NCBI RefSeq assembly: GCF_030345715.1
Contig: NZ_JAUASX010000001.1
Coordinates: 62,001-126,000 of the forward strand
DNA length: 64,000 nt
Direction of reading: 5' to 3'
Origin: Solimonas sp. SE-A11
GTDB lineage: Bacteria > Pseudomonadota > Gammaproteobacteria > Nevskiales > Nevskiaceae
Part shown: piece by piece, positions 29,988 to 38,839 of the stretch
How the letters are laid out: each line of letters starts with the position of its first letter
Position numbering within the stretch: position 1 is the stretch's first letter
Position numbers and translations under genes: made by a program
Notes under the pieces: model-generated
The model's database searches: none
Told to the model about the DNA's origin: nothing
What the model saw: only the letters and a program-made list of their open reading frames with translations

Positions 29988-31180
29988 TGGCTTGGCGCGA
30001 CCAGCTCCGCCGGGCGTCCTTCCGCGGCGTGCCCTTCGAGGTGGAGTCTGCCGACAACGTTGGCGGCCGCCGTGCGGACATCACCGAGTACCCGCTGCGC
30101 AACGACCCGCAGACCGATGACCTGGGCCGCCGCGCCCGCATGATGCGCTTCCAGGCCTTCGTCATCGGCCCGGACTACATGGTGGCCCGTGACGCACTGA
30201 TGGAGGCTCTGGAGGCCGACGGCCCCGGCACGCTGGTCCACCCGTACCTGGGCGAGATGGACGTCCAGGTGGGCGAGGTCAGCTTCCGCGAGAGCAGCAA
30301 GGAAGGTGGCATGGCCACCTTCAGCATCGAGTGCTGGAAGGCTACCGGCGCGATCTACCCGCGCGTGCAGCCCGACACCCAGGCCCAGACGGTGACCAGC
30401 GTAGAGGCGGCCGAGCAGGCCGCTACGGACGCCTTCGTGGAGGAGTTCGGGGTCGGCGGCCAGCCGGAGTTCGTGGTGGAGGCGGCGGTGGCCCGCGTGC
30501 AGGAAGTGGCCGCCGCGGTGGAGAGTGCGGTGGCCACCGTCACCACGCTGCCGGGCGAGTTCCCGGCCCTGGCGGATGCGGTGGACGTGATCAGTTCCAC
30601 GGCCTCGTCGCTGGTGCTGGCGCCGGCCGTGCTGGTGGACCGCGTGCAGGACGTACTGCGCCAGGTGGTGGTGGCGGCCGACCGGCCGCGCGCGGCCCTG
30701 GGTGCGCTGCAGGCGATCTTCGGCTTCGGCAATGACCTGGACCCGGTGCCGGCGACCACGCCGACCCGCCAGCGCGAGGCCCAGAATCAGGCGGCGCTGG
30801 TCCAGGTGGTTCAGCAGCTGGCTACGCTGGAGGCGGCGCGTGCGGCCTCCCAGGCCGACTTCCCGAGCTTGGACGATGCCCTGGCGGTGCGCGAGATTCT
30901 GACCGAGCAGTTCGACCTGCTGTGCGAGCAGGACATCGACGACACGGCCTATCAGGCGCTGGTGGCGGCCCGTTCCGCGGTGGCCCGCGATATCTCCACC
31001 CGCGGCGCCGATCTGGCCCGCCTGCGCAAGATCCAGCTGCCCGACACGATGCCGTCGCTGTGCCTGGCCTGGGCGCTGTATGGCGACGCCAGCCGGGCGG
31101 ATGAGCTGGCCGAGCGCAACCGCCTGCAGGACCCGCTGTTCGTGCCCTCGGGCGTGCCGCTGGAGGCGCTCGATGCCTAG
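29987..31180 (+). CDS. DNA circularisation/tail protein, Mu gpN-like
   Basis: It has 397 residues. The N-terminal domain matches the DNA-circularisation N family (QLRRASFRGVPFEVESADNV, RADITEYPLRNDPQTDDLGR, ARDALMEALEADGPGTLVHP). The rest is helical, Ala/Val-rich. In Mu, N is a baseplate/tail protein that may enter the cell with DNA. Its ATG shares a base with the TMP stop. Confidence 0.87.
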   Translation: MAWRDQLRRASFRGVPFEVESADNVGGRRADITEYPLRNDPQTDDLGRRARMMRFQAFVIGPDYMVARDALMEALEADGPGTLVHPYLGEMDVQVGEVSFRESSKEGGMATFSIECWKATGAIYPRVQPDTQAQTVTSVEAAEQAATDAFVEEFGVGGQPEFVVEAAVARVQEVAAAVESAVATVTTLPGEFPALADAVDVISSTASSLVLAPAVLVDRVQDVLRQVVVAADRPRAALGALQAIFGFGNDLDPVPATTPTRQREAQNQAALVQVVQQLATLEAARAASQADFPSLDDALAVREILTEQFDLLCEQDIDDTAYQALVAARSAVARDISTRGADLARLRKIQLPDTMPSLCLAWALYGDASRADELAERNRLQDPLFVPSGVPLEALDA

Positions 31181-32225
31181 CAACGTGCAGCTGCTGGTGA
31201 ACGGCATGAGCTACGGCGGCTGGACCGAGATCGACGTGCGCGTGTCGGTGGACTGCCTGGCCAACACCTTCGACCTGACGGTGACCGAGAAGTGGCCCAA
31301 GGACGGCAAGCCGGTTGAGCCGCGAAAGATCGCGGACGGCGACCGCTGCGAGGTGCAGATCGACGGCGAGACCGTCATCACCGGCTGGGTGGACGATGTG
31401 GATCCGGACCACGATGCCCGCCGCCGCCGGCTGCACATCAGCGGCCGGGACGCCACGGGCGACCTGGTGGACTGCTCGGCGATCCACCAGGGAGGCCAGT
31501 GGGAGAGCCAGACCCTGACGCAGATCGCCCGCGATCTGTGCAAGCCCTTCGGCGTGAAGGTGCTGGTACAGACCGACGTAGGCGAGGTCTTCCCGACCTG
31601 GCAGATCCAGGAAGGCGAGACCGTCAACGACAACCTGCAGCGCGCCGCCACCCAGCGCGGCGTGCTGCTGTTCTCCGATGGCCTGGGCAACCTGGTGATC
31701 GGCCGCGCATCGAGTGAGCGGGCGCCCACGGCGCTGGAGCTGGGCGTAAACGAGGTCTCCGCCAGTGGCCGCCGCAGCCAGCGCGAGCGCTACAGCGAGT
31801 ACCACATCGTCGGCCAGCAGCCGATGGGCGAGGAAGCCGGCTACGACACCAGCGCCACGGAGGTGGCGGCGATCGCCAAGGACCCTGGCGTGAAGCGCTA
31901 CCGCCCGCTGGTGATCGTGGCAGAGGACAACGTGGCCCTGGGCACCGCCCAGGCGCGCGCCGACTGGGAGCGGAACGTCCGCGCCGGTGAGGCCGTGACG
32001 GCGTCCATCCGCGTGAAGGGCTGGCGCCATGCCAAGGGTCTGTGGCGCCCGAACCGCCGGGTGCTGGTGCGGGACGAATGGCTGCGCATCGACGCCGAGA
32101 TGTACATCACCGCGGTCAACTACCTGCTGAGCGAGGCCGGGGAAACCGCGATCGTCTCGTTCACGCTGCCGGCCGCGTTCGATCGCATCCCGCTGCCGGA
32201 AGCCGACCAGGAGCCGATGCAGTGA
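31173..32225 (+). CDS. Baseplate hub protein, Mu gpP/gp44-like
   Basis: The ATG at 31173 overlaps the previous stop (ATGCCTAG) and gives 350 residues. It is typical of gpP hubs: SYGGWTEIDVRVSVDCLANT, ITGWVDDVDPDHDARRRRLH, ISGRDATGDLVDCSAIH and VLLFSDGLGNLVIGRASSER. The hub joins the tail tube to the spike. Confidence 0.88.
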   Translation: MPSNVQLLVNGMSYGGWTEIDVRVSVDCLANTFDLTVTEKWPKDGKPVEPRKIADGDRCEVQIDGETVITGWVDDVDPDHDARRRRLHISGRDATGDLVDCSAIHQGGQWESQTLTQIARDLCKPFGVKVLVQTDVGEVFPTWQIQEGETVNDNLQRAATQRGVLLFSDGLGNLVIGRASSERAPTALELGVNEVSASGRRSQRERYSEYHIVGQQPMGEEAGYDTSATEVAAIAKDPGVKRYRPLVIVAEDNVALGTAQARADWERNVRAGEAVTASIRVKGWRHAKGLWRPNRRVLVRDEWLRIDAEMYITAVNYLLSEAGETAIVSFTLPAAFDRIPLPEADQEPMQ

Positions 32226-32815
32226 AGCGCTCCGATATCGCGCGCCTCCTGCAGCCCCTGGCCCGGCGCATTCGGCTGGCGATCGGCACCGGCATTGTCC
32301 GCCTGGTGGACGATGCCGGCGGCCTGCAGGTGCTGCAGATCAGCGGCCTGCCTCGCGAGGTGCGCGATCGCGTCATCCGCTATCAGAACTACGGTTACAC
32401 GAGCGTGCCGCTGCCGGGCGCCCAGGTGGTGCTGGCATCCGTGGGTGGCAACCGCAACCACCTGGTGGCCGTGGCGGTCGACGACGCGCGGCACCGCAAG
32501 GGTGGCCTGGAGAAAGGCGAAGCGGCGATGCACAACCACCTGGGCGACTACATCGTGATCCGCAACGGCCGGATCGTGGAGGTGGTGGCGGGCTCCAAGG
32601 TGGATGTGACCGCCCCTGAAGCGGTCTTTAACTGTGCTTCAAAGGTGACCTTGAACACCCCGCTGCTGGCCGTGACAGGTGCCATCCATGCCGGCGGCAA
32701 CATCCATTCCGACACCCAGGTCTCCGATGCGCTCGGCTCGATGCAGGGCATGCGCGTGACCTACAACCTCCACGTCCATGGTGTGAGCCCTGTGCCCACG
32801 CCGCCGATGTCATGA
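32222..32815 (+). CDS. Baseplate spike protein, Mu gp45-like
   Basis: A GTG overlapping the hub stop gives 197 residues. An OB-like domain (LPREVRDRVIRYQNYGYTSV, PLPGAQVVLASVGGNRNHLV) is followed by a beta-helix-like repeat region (AVFNCASKVTLNTPLLAVTG, AIHAGGNIHSDTQVSDAL) and a tip YNLHVHGVSPVPTPP. The HxH in the tip is the iron-binding signature of Mu-like spikes, which pierce the outer membrane. Confidence 0.88.
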   Translation: MKRSDIARLLQPLARRIRLAIGTGIVRLVDDAGGLQVLQISGLPREVRDRVIRYQNYGYTSVPLPGAQVVLASVGGNRNHLVAVAVDDARHRKGGLEKGEAAMHNHLGDYIVIRNGRIVEVVAGSKVDVTAPEAVFNCASKVTLNTPLLAVTGAIHAGGNIHSDTQVSDALGSMQGMRVTYNLHVHGVSPVPTPPMS

Positions 32816-33699
32816 CGGATCTCGCGCTCTTCTGGGACAACGAACGCGGCCACGCGGATTTGCGCGTGGCCGGCTCCGACCTGGTCATGTCCGATGACCT
32901 GGAGTCGGCCGTCATCATCTCGCTGTTCACCGACCGCCGTGCGCCGGACGACGTGGAGCTGCCGGCCGGCGATGATCGCCGCGGCTGGTGGGGTGACAGC
33001 TTCCCCGATCGCGAAGGCGACGAGATGGGCTCGCTGCTGTGGCTGCTGGAGCGCGAGAAGGAGACCCAGGAAGTCCTGGAGCGCTCGCGCATCTACGCCC
33101 GCCAGGCGCTGGCCTGGATGATCGAGGACCGTGTGGTCAGCCAGATGCGCGTGGAGGCGGGCTTCGGCCGCGAGCCTGGCCTGCGCTGGCTGGCGGTCTA
33201 CCTGACGCTACCCACGGGCCAGCAGCGCACGCTGCGCTACGAGTACTCCCCGACCACAGCCCCGGACCCCTTCGCCGAACCCGAAGGCACCCCCGGCGAG
33301 ATCCGCGGCACCGGCGGCCCGGCCCCGATTGTCGCCGCGGGCTGGGCTGCCGCTGCAGCCGGCCCTGCAGGCGAGATCCAGGGCACGCCCGGCACCGAGC
33401 CGATGGTGGCCACCAGCTGGGCGCCTGGCGCCGCCGGCAAGCCGGGCGAGATCCACGGCTCCAGCGGCGTGGCAGCGATCGAGGCCGACGCCTGGGAGCC
33501 GGAGCCGCAGGCCACGCCGGGCGAGGCCAAGGGCGTCAGCGGTGTTCCGGCGATCAACGCCGATGCCTGGACGCCAGCGCCCCAGGGCATCGGCGGTGAG
33601 GTCGGCTGCGGGCAGTTCCTCGGCATTCCCGCGCCGTCCTTCGACAGCACCCGAATCACTTTCGACAGCACCCTCTTTACCTGGGACCAAGCCCGATGA
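32812..33699 (+). CDS. Baseplate wedge protein gp46-like with a four-fold 25-residue repeat tail
   Basis: It has 295 residues. Residues 1-150 match gp46/DUF-type wedge proteins (LALFWDNERGHADLRVAGSD, ISLFTDRRAPDDVELP, EVLERSRIYARQALAWMIED). From 162 to 262 there is an exact 25-residue period, each unit starting GEI/GEA/GEV at 162, 187, 212, 237 and 262 and containing a conserved Trp (AAGW, ATSW, ADAW, ADAW). The end reads SFDSTRITFDSTLFTWDQ. The repeat tail is an unusual addition to a normally short protein. Confidence 0.82.
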   Translation: MTDLALFWDNERGHADLRVAGSDLVMSDDLESAVIISLFTDRRAPDDVELPAGDDRRGWWGDSFPDREGDEMGSLLWLLEREKETQEVLERSRIYARQALAWMIEDRVVSQMRVEAGFGREPGLRWLAVYLTLPTGQQRTLRYEYSPTTAPDPFAEPEGTPGEIRGTGGPAPIVAAGWAAAAAGPAGEIQGTPGTEPMVATSWAPGAAGKPGEIHGSSGVAAIEADAWEPEPQATPGEAKGVSGVPAINADAWTPAPQGIGGEVGCGQFLGIPAPSFDSTRITFDSTLFTWDQAR

Positions 33700-35180
33700 G
33701 CGACAAAGACATGGACCTGATCAACCTCGCCACGCCGAACAGCGACATGGGCGACGATCTGCGCTCCGGTGGCGAGAAGATCAACACGAACTTCGGGAAG
33801 CTGAACACCCGAATGATCGCGGTGGAAGAGAACCCCATCCTGGCAGAGGAGCCGACGGCTCCGACGCCGCCGACCGCCGACAACTCCGATCGCGTCGCCA
33901 ACACGGCCTATGTCGTTGCCAAGTTCGCTGAGCTGATCGACGCAGCGCCGGGCACCCTCGACACCCTGAACGAGCTGGCTGCGGCCTTGGGTGACGATCC
34001 CAACTTCGCCGCCACCATCACCGCGTTGATTGCCACAAAGGCCCCCCAGTCCCGTGAGGTGTCTGGCGCAAACTCGATCTCCGGCGGCGGTGACCTCTCT
34101 GCCAACCGCGCGCTGCAGTTGCAAGGCGACACTGCCAATCCCGGCAACAACAAGGTTTACGGCACGGACGGCGGCGGTATACGCGGCTGGCAGGACAAGG
34201 GAAGCGGCGGTTGCCAAGTGGATGTCTTTAATGCCACCGGCACTTGGAATAAGCCCGCCGGCGCGAAGGTGTGTGAGGTCATCTGTGTGGGCGGCGGTGG
34301 AGGTGGCGGCTCCGGAGGCTACACCTCTGGCGGAGACCCGGTTGCCAGCCCGAGGACTGGAGGCAGCGGGGGCGGAGGTGGGGCCATTCATCGCGCTACG
34401 TTCGACGCCGCTTTACTTGGTGCTACAGAGGCGGTGACGGTTGGGGCAGCTGGCGCAGGCGGTGCTCCCGTTACTGTTGGGGGGCCAGCTGGAAACGCAG
34501 GCACCACTGGTGGGGTATCGTCATTCGGCACTTACATCGCGGCCTACGGTGGTGGCGCTGGTGGCGCTGGTACGAATAGTGGACTTGCAGGCGGTGGTGG
34601 CGGCGGCTTGCTTAGCGCGGGCGCGACGTCGGTTGCAGGCGGTGGTGTCGGCAGCTTCGGAGGCGGACTACCGGGCAGTGGAGGAAATGGCGGCTCCGCC
34701 GGAGCACCCAACGCCATCAACAACCAAGCACCGACCGGCGGCGCAGGAGGTGCTGGAAGCCCAAACGCTGGTGGCGGCAGCTCTGTAGGTGGCAACGGCG
34801 CGTGGGCCTTCAACGGCGCCTCTGGTGGCGGTGGAGGCGGCCAGGTTGGCGGCACCGCCAACGGCGGCGGCCGCCCTGGCGGTGCCGGCGGCAACAAATT
34901 TGGCGCCGCCGTTAACGGTGGCGTCGGCTCGGGGACCACCTCAGGGCTGGCCCCTGTTCCTGGTTCGAGCTTGGCCGCATCGGCGTCGCCAGGCTTCGCT
35001 GGTGCGGGCGGCGGTGGCGGCGGTGGCGGCTATCTGGCGGCCGGCGGCAATGGCGGACACGGTCAAGCCCCTGGTGGCGGCGGCGGCGGCGGCGGTGCCT
35101 GCTACTCGAACACCGCAGCGCCCTCCGGTGCCGGTGGCAATGGCGGCGCGGGTGTCGTGGTAGTCGTGACGTACTTCTAA
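33696..35180 (+). CDS. Glycine-rich tail fibre/adhesin
   Basis: It has 494 residues. Residues 1-200 are tail-fibre-like (RSGGEKINTNFGKLNTRMIA, AYVVAKFAELIDAAPGTLDT, NELAAALGDDPNF). Residues 205-490 are extremely Gly-rich, with blocks such as VGGGGGGGSGGY and AGGNGGHGQAPGGGGGGG, ending VVVVVTYF. Gly-rich phage adhesins of this type form polyglycine-helix sandwiches that bind the host surface. It lies between wedge proteins, not after them as Mu fibres do, so it looks like an inserted module. Confidence 0.8.
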   Translation: MSDKDMDLINLATPNSDMGDDLRSGGEKINTNFGKLNTRMIAVEENPILAEEPTAPTPPTADNSDRVANTAYVVAKFAELIDAAPGTLDTLNELAAALGDDPNFAATITALIATKAPQSREVSGANSISGGGDLSANRALQLQGDTANPGNNKVYGTDGGGIRGWQDKGSGGCQVDVFNATGTWNKPAGAKVCEVICVGGGGGGGSGGYTSGGDPVASPRTGGSGGGGGAIHRATFDAALLGATEAVTVGAAGAGGAPVTVGGPAGNAGTTGGVSSFGTYIAAYGGGAGGAGTNSGLAGGGGGGLLSAGATSVAGGGVGSFGGGLPGSGGNGGSAGAPNAINNQAPTGGAGGAGSPNAGGGSSVGGNGAWAFNGASGGGGGGQVGGTANGGGRPGGAGGNKFGAAVNGGVGSGTTSGLAPVPGSSLAASASPGFAGAGGGGGGGGYLAAGGNGGHGQAPGGGGGGGGACYSNTAAPSGAGGNGGAGVVVVVTYF

Positions 35181-35191
35181 GCGAGCCCACC

Positions 35192-36244
35192 ATGCCCTTC
35201 GCCCGCACCCCGCTACCGGCCCTGATCATCCGCACCACCAACGATCTGGTCTCGCGCCTGGAGTTTGTCAGCCCCGTCCTGCGCCGCGCCGTGGTCCGCG
35301 TCCTGCCGCGCGTCTGGAGTGGCGCCGCCCACGAGCTGCACGGCCACCTGGACTGGGCCGCCCGCCAGCTGCTGGCCTCCACGGCCGACGAGTCCGAGCT
35401 GCCCCGCCACGGCGCCGAGATGGCCGTGCCGCGACTGGAAGGCGGCAAGGCCGGCGGCGACCTGACCGTCTCGGGCACCAATGGCGCCGTCATCGAGGCC
35501 GGCCGCCTGTGGCAGCGTGCCGATGGCCTGCAGTACCAGGCGCAGGCCGAGGCCACCATCGTCGGCGGCACTGCCACGGTCGATGTGGTTTGCACCACCA
35601 CCGGCGCCGCCGGCAACGCCGCCGCCGGCGTGGTCCTGGCCCTGGTGTCACCCATTGCAGGCGTGGTGTCGGCCGCGGTGGTCGCCGCAGGCGGCATCAC
35701 CAACGGCATCGACCAGGAAGCCGTCGAGCGCTGGCGCCAGCGCATTCTGGAGCGCAAGCGCCAGGCCGCGCAGGGCGGCGCTGCCGCTGACTACGTCCGC
35801 TGGGCCAAGGAAGTGCCGGGCGTCACCCGCGTCTGGGTGCGGCCGCGCTGGCTGGGCGCCGGCACTGTCGGCGTCACCTTCGTGCTCGATGACCAGGTTG
35901 ACATCATCCCCGACGAGGACAAGGTGGCCGAGGTCCAGGCCTACCTGGACGCCCGTCGCCCGGTCACCGCCGAGGTGATCGTCTTCGCGCCCACGCCGCT
36001 GCCGGTGAACTTCAGCATCCAGCTGACGCCGAACACGGCGCCGGTCAAGGCGGCCGTGCTGGCGGAGCTGGAGGATCTGCTGCGCCGCTTCGCCGAGCCG
36101 GGCAAGGTTATCCCACACTCCAAGCTCAGCGAGGCCATCTCGATCGCCGAGGGCGAGACCAGCCATGACCTGGTGGTGCCGGCCGGAAACGTGACCCCGA
36201 CCTCGGGCCAGCTGCCGGTGATGGGAGCGCCCACGTGGCTGTAG
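35192..36244 (+). CDS. Baseplate J-like protein, Mu gp47-like
   Basis: It has 350 residues. The baseplate-J pattern is clear: ARQLLASTADESELPRHGAE near the N-terminus, GNAAAGVVLALVSPIAGVVS in the middle, then DQEAVERWRQRILERKRQAA, AADYVRWAKEVPGVTRVWV and VIPHSKLSEAISIAEGETSH. It forms the wedge ring of the baseplate. Confidence 0.92.
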   Translation: MPFARTPLPALIIRTTNDLVSRLEFVSPVLRRAVVRVLPRVWSGAAHELHGHLDWAARQLLASTADESELPRHGAEMAVPRLEGGKAGGDLTVSGTNGAVIEAGRLWQRADGLQYQAQAEATIVGGTATVDVVCTTTGAAGNAAAGVVLALVSPIAGVVSAAVVAAGGITNGIDQEAVERWRQRILERKRQAAQGGAAADYVRWAKEVPGVTRVWVRPRWLGAGTVGVTFVLDDQVDIIPDEDKVAEVQAYLDARRPVTAEVIVFAPTPLPVNFSIQLTPNTAPVKAAVLAELEDLLRRFAEPGKVIPHSKLSEAISIAEGETSHDLVVPAGNVTPTSGQLPVMGAPTWL

Positions 36245-36774
36245 CCGCCACCGTTGCCCGCCAACTGGCGAAGCTGCTGCCCCAGGGCGCGGCCTGGACG
36301 CGCGCCAGCGACGCCTGGCTGGGCAAGGTGGTGTTGGCTACCGGCGACGAGCTGGAGCGTGTCTACGAGCGCGCCACAAAGCTCCTGGACGAGGCGCACC
36401 CCGAGTCGGCCGACGAGATGCTGGAAGACTGGGAACACGAGCTGGGCCTGCCTTCCATCTGCATCACCGAAGCCCAGAGCCTGGCAGACCGCCGCGCCGC
36501 GATCGCCGCCAAGCGCCTGCAGGTGGGAGGCCAGTCCCGCGGCTACTTCATCGGCGTGGCCGCCGGCATGGGCGTGGTAATCGAGATCGAGGAGCACCAG
36601 CCCTTCTATTGCGGCATCCACGGCTGCGGCGATCCCATCGGCGAGATCGACTGGAAATTCCGCTGGACCGTGCATGCACCGGCCAGCACCTCCGCGGCCC
36701 GCCGCGAACTCCTGGAGTGCTCCCTGGCCGAGATTCAGCCCGAGCACACCGAAATCCTCTTTAACTACGAGTAA
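36235..36774 (+). CDS. DUF2313 (YmfQ-like) tail protein, Mu gp48-like
   Basis: The GTG start overlaps the J-like stop by ten bases and gives 179 residues. It has the YmfQ pattern: QLAKLLPQGAAWTRASDAWL near the start, then LEDWEHELGLPSICITEAQS and GGQSRGYFIGVAAGMGVVIE. The C-terminus has Cys-rich GCG and ends SLAEIQPEHTEILFNYE. It completes the wedge. Confidence 0.88.
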   Translation: MAVAATVARQLAKLLPQGAAWTRASDAWLGKVVLATGDELERVYERATKLLDEAHPESADEMLEDWEHELGLPSICITEAQSLADRRAAIAAKRLQVGGQSRGYFIGVAAGMGVVIEIEEHQPFYCGIHGCGDPIGEIDWKFRWTVHAPASTSAARRELLECSLAEIQPEHTEILFNYE

Positions 36775-36779
36775 AAGCC

Positions 36780-37556
36780 ATGTGGAAGAACACTGGAACG
36801 GGCGCTACGCCGGGCGGCGGATGGAGCAACGGCATCCCCGGCGTGGAGGATCGCAGCATCTCGGGTGCGGCCTGGTTCAACATGATGCAGGAGGAGCTGC
36901 AGAACCTGGTCACAGGCGCCGGCATCGCCCTGGTCGAGGGCGACCACAGCCAGGTGCTGGCGGCCGTTATCGCACTGGCCCAGGGCAATGGCTTCGAGAC
37001 CGGTGACGCCAAGATCACCACCCGCACCGTCGCCAGCCCCGGCTGGGTCCTGATGGATGACGGGACCATCGGCAGCGCCACCTCGGGTGCGACCACGCTG
37101 GCTCACGGCACGGCGCACGCCCTGTACCTGCACCTCTGGAACACCTTCCTGCAGTCGGAGGCCCCGGTCACCGGCGGCCGCGGCGCCAATGCCGCGGCCG
37201 ACTGGGCCGCCAACAAGCCGATCGCGCTGACCAAGCAGCTGGGCCGCGCAATCGCGGTGGCTGGCCAGGGCCTCGGGCTGACGGATCGCGCCCTGGGCTC
37301 GACCTACGGCGTCGAGACGGTGGCCCTGACGGCCGCGAACAACGGCCCGCACAAGCACATTAACGGCGCCCGTACCGAGGGCGGCACGGATGCGGCTCTG
37401 TACGGGATCGCGGCGGGCCTGGATCCGGGTGAGGCGGTGGACCAGAACGGCGGAGGTGGGTATTCCAGCTCGCCGTACACCAGCACCGAGGGCAACGGCA
37501 CGCCCCACGAAAACATGCAGCCGACGTCCTTCTGGAACGTCATGATAAAGCTGTAA
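36780..37556 (+). CDS. Tail fibre/tail-collar protein
   Basis: It has 258 residues. An N-terminal fibre base (SISGAAWFNMMQEELQNLVT) is followed by a tail-collar-type domain with SPGWVLMDDGTIGSATSGAT and the C-terminal block GPHKHINGARTEGGTDAALY ... TPHENMQPTSFWNVMIKL. His residues in HKH and the PHENMQP motif are characteristic of collar domains that trimerise and bind metals. It is probably a receptor-binding or fibre-base protein. Confidence 0.85.
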   Translation: MWKNTGTGATPGGGWSNGIPGVEDRSISGAAWFNMMQEELQNLVTGAGIALVEGDHSQVLAAVIALAQGNGFETGDAKITTRTVASPGWVLMDDGTIGSATSGATTLAHGTAHALYLHLWNTFLQSEAPVTGGRGANAAADWAANKPIALTKQLGRAIAVAGQGLGLTDRALGSTYGVETVALTAANNGPHKHINGARTEGGTDAALYGIAAGLDPGEAVDQNGGGGYSSSPYTSTEGNGTPHENMQPTSFWNVMIKL

Positions 37557-37690
37557 CCCGCTGACCCCCGGTTCGGCGGCGCCGGCCGGATCGGGGGTAG
37601 ACTGGCCGCCTGGAGGAAGTAACCGGGTGGTCCCATCGGCAGACGGCCGCAACCGTCGCCATCGGGCTGCCCTCAACAGGTGCCCTCCAG

Positions 37691-38188
37691 ATGACCGACA
37701 CAACGAACCAGCCCCGCCGCCCGCCCCGTTACGGTGAGGAGCCCCACAATCCCTTCGCCGACCTGGACATGGATGGCCTCTACAAGGCCATCTGGACGGC
37801 ACGCGAGGCCCTGGAGGCCAAAGGGAGGCGCACCCCAGCTGAGCGACAACGGCTCGCCACCGAGATCGGCCAGCTGCTGCAGGTACTGACTGGGTTGCTG
37901 CACGCCGGGCCGGGTGACCCGGCCTACATGACAAGGTGGAAGGGCGGTCGGCTCGACCAGTGGTTCATGGAGGCCTACCTCAAGGACAGGGGAAACGCCC
38001 GATGCAAGGCGCTCCATCGCGCTGCCCTGGTAGTCCACGGCAGCGATAGGGCCGCCTGGGACTTTACCCACTCCGGTCCGGCTGGGGAGGCCAACTGGTA
38101 CACCCTGGCTTGGAACAGCGAGGAGGGCCTGAAGCGAGGGCTTGAAGTGCTGGAGGCCCAGAGGGGTCAGCGGGCCAAGTTGGGGTAG
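37691..38188 (+). CDS. Hypothetical phage protein downstream of tail fibre
   Basis: It has 165 residues. It is helical and charged (MDGLYKAIWTAREALEAKGR, AERQRLATEIGQLLQVLTGL, QWFMEAYLKDRGNARCKALH). No family is recognised. About 135 bases separate it from the collar gene and hold a GC-rich hairpin (ACCCCCG 37564-37570 with CGGGGGT 37592-37598), so it may be its own unit. Its place at the prophage end fits accessory cargo or a fibre chaperone. Confidence 0.55.
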   Translation: MTDTTNQPRRPPRYGEEPHNPFADLDMDGLYKAIWTAREALEAKGRRTPAERQRLATEIGQLLQVLTGLLHAGPGDPAYMTRWKGGRLDQWFMEAYLKDRGNARCKALHRAALVVHGSDRAAWDFTHSGPAGEANWYTLAWNSEEGLKRGLEVLEAQRGQRAKLG

Positions 38189-38251
38189 ACGTGTGCGGGC
38201 GCTCGCGCATCCGGCGATACTAAGCGGCAGTTCGATCCCAGGAGGTGATGT

Positions 38252-38770
38252 ATGGCTGCCCCGATCCCCGCCGGTCCGCTTCAAACGCTGCGAACGCACC
38301 TCGTCCGACGCGAGCAGAAGAATTTTGTGCTGCGCGAGGCGTACCTCTCGGTCTTCGGCTTCTGCTGGGCCACCTATCGAGATCGTCACCCCCAAGAAGA
38401 TGATGGAAAGATCTGGGCGTTGATTGCAGTTGGTGCCGCCTGCGATTGCATGACCTTGATTCGGAACGATCCGTTAGCTCGATTCGTGCTTCCTGCGTCT
38501 CAGTTCGTAGCCGAGCCGGAAGGGCTGCAGTGGTTCAGGGACTGGACGCCTCACGCTCTGGTCGTGGCTCTTTCAGCCATGCCGGTGGAAGGCTTCGTTC
38601 GGGAGGTTGCTGCTCAAGCGGCAGCTGATCGACATAGCCCGGCCGCCTCGTTGCTGGCGTCGATCGCCGAGCTGTCTATCGGCTTCAGCCCCGCGGTGGC
38701 TTTGGGACCGGTCCTTACCGACTACTTGAAGCAGGATCTGCCGGCGGTTCGAAAGGCCCTGCTGTCTTGA
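38252..38770 (+). CDS. Hypothetical protein next to the right prophage end
   Basis: It has 172 residues. Helical segments carry conserved-looking aromatic patches (LREAYLSVFGFCWATYRDRH, KIWALIAVGAACDCMTLIRN) and no export signal. An AGGAGG site precedes the ATG. It lies 70 bases from the inferred end, a classic place for lysogenic cargo. I recognise no family. Confidence 0.5.
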   Translation: MAAPIPAGPLQTLRTHLVRREQKNFVLREAYLSVFGFCWATYRDRHPQEDDGKIWALIAVGAACDCMTLIRNDPLARFVLPASQFVAEPEGLQWFRDWTPHALVVALSAMPVEGFVREVAAQAAADRHSPAASLLASIAELSIGFSPAVALGPVLTDYLKQDLPAVRKALLS

Positions 38771-38794
38771 GTGACGAGCGGCTAAAATTCGTGT

Positions 38795-38839
38795 CCCATT
38801 TCAAGTGTCGCGGTGGCCCATTTCAAGTGTCGCGCTACA
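38795..38839. repeat. Right-end transposase-binding repeats and inferred prophage terminus
   Basis: CCCATTTCAAGTGTCGCG occurs twice (38795-38812, 38817-38834), 22 bases apart, the spacing of paired MuA sites. Read inward from 38839 the minus strand starts TGTAGCGCGACACTTGAA. The Mu end, as I recall it, also has TGTA at the tip and CACTTGAA ten bases in. The end is placed at 38839, and the target duplication would be CACCT (38840-38844). The left-end copy outside the window would confirm it. Confidence 0.75.

Larger units (their letters stand above)
1..38839. mobile_element. Mu-like transposable prophage (myovirus), left end outside window
   Basis: The segment carries a near-complete Mu-type gene set: S24 repressor, Ner, DDE transposase with AAA+ partner, GemA, Mor, DUF1804/TerL/DUF935 portal, I-type protease, DUF1320, DUF1834, sheath, tube, N/P/gp45/gp46/gp47/gp48-like baseplate proteins and tail fibre. 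The right end is placed at 38839 because two 18-base direct repeats at 22-base spacing (38795-38812, 38817-38834) sit just inside it. Read inward on the minus strand from 38839, the sequence starts TGTA and has CACTTGAA ten bases in, as I recall for the Mu end. The left end is beyond position 1, because the F-like head gene is cut by the window. The inferred prophage size is roughly 39-41 kb. The exact end and the 5-base target duplication are inference. Confidence 0.9.

Noticed and set aside
34250-35180. CRISPR-like or tandem DNA repeats
   Set aside because: The repetitive look comes from Gly codons of the adhesin; there are no regular repeats with unique spacers.
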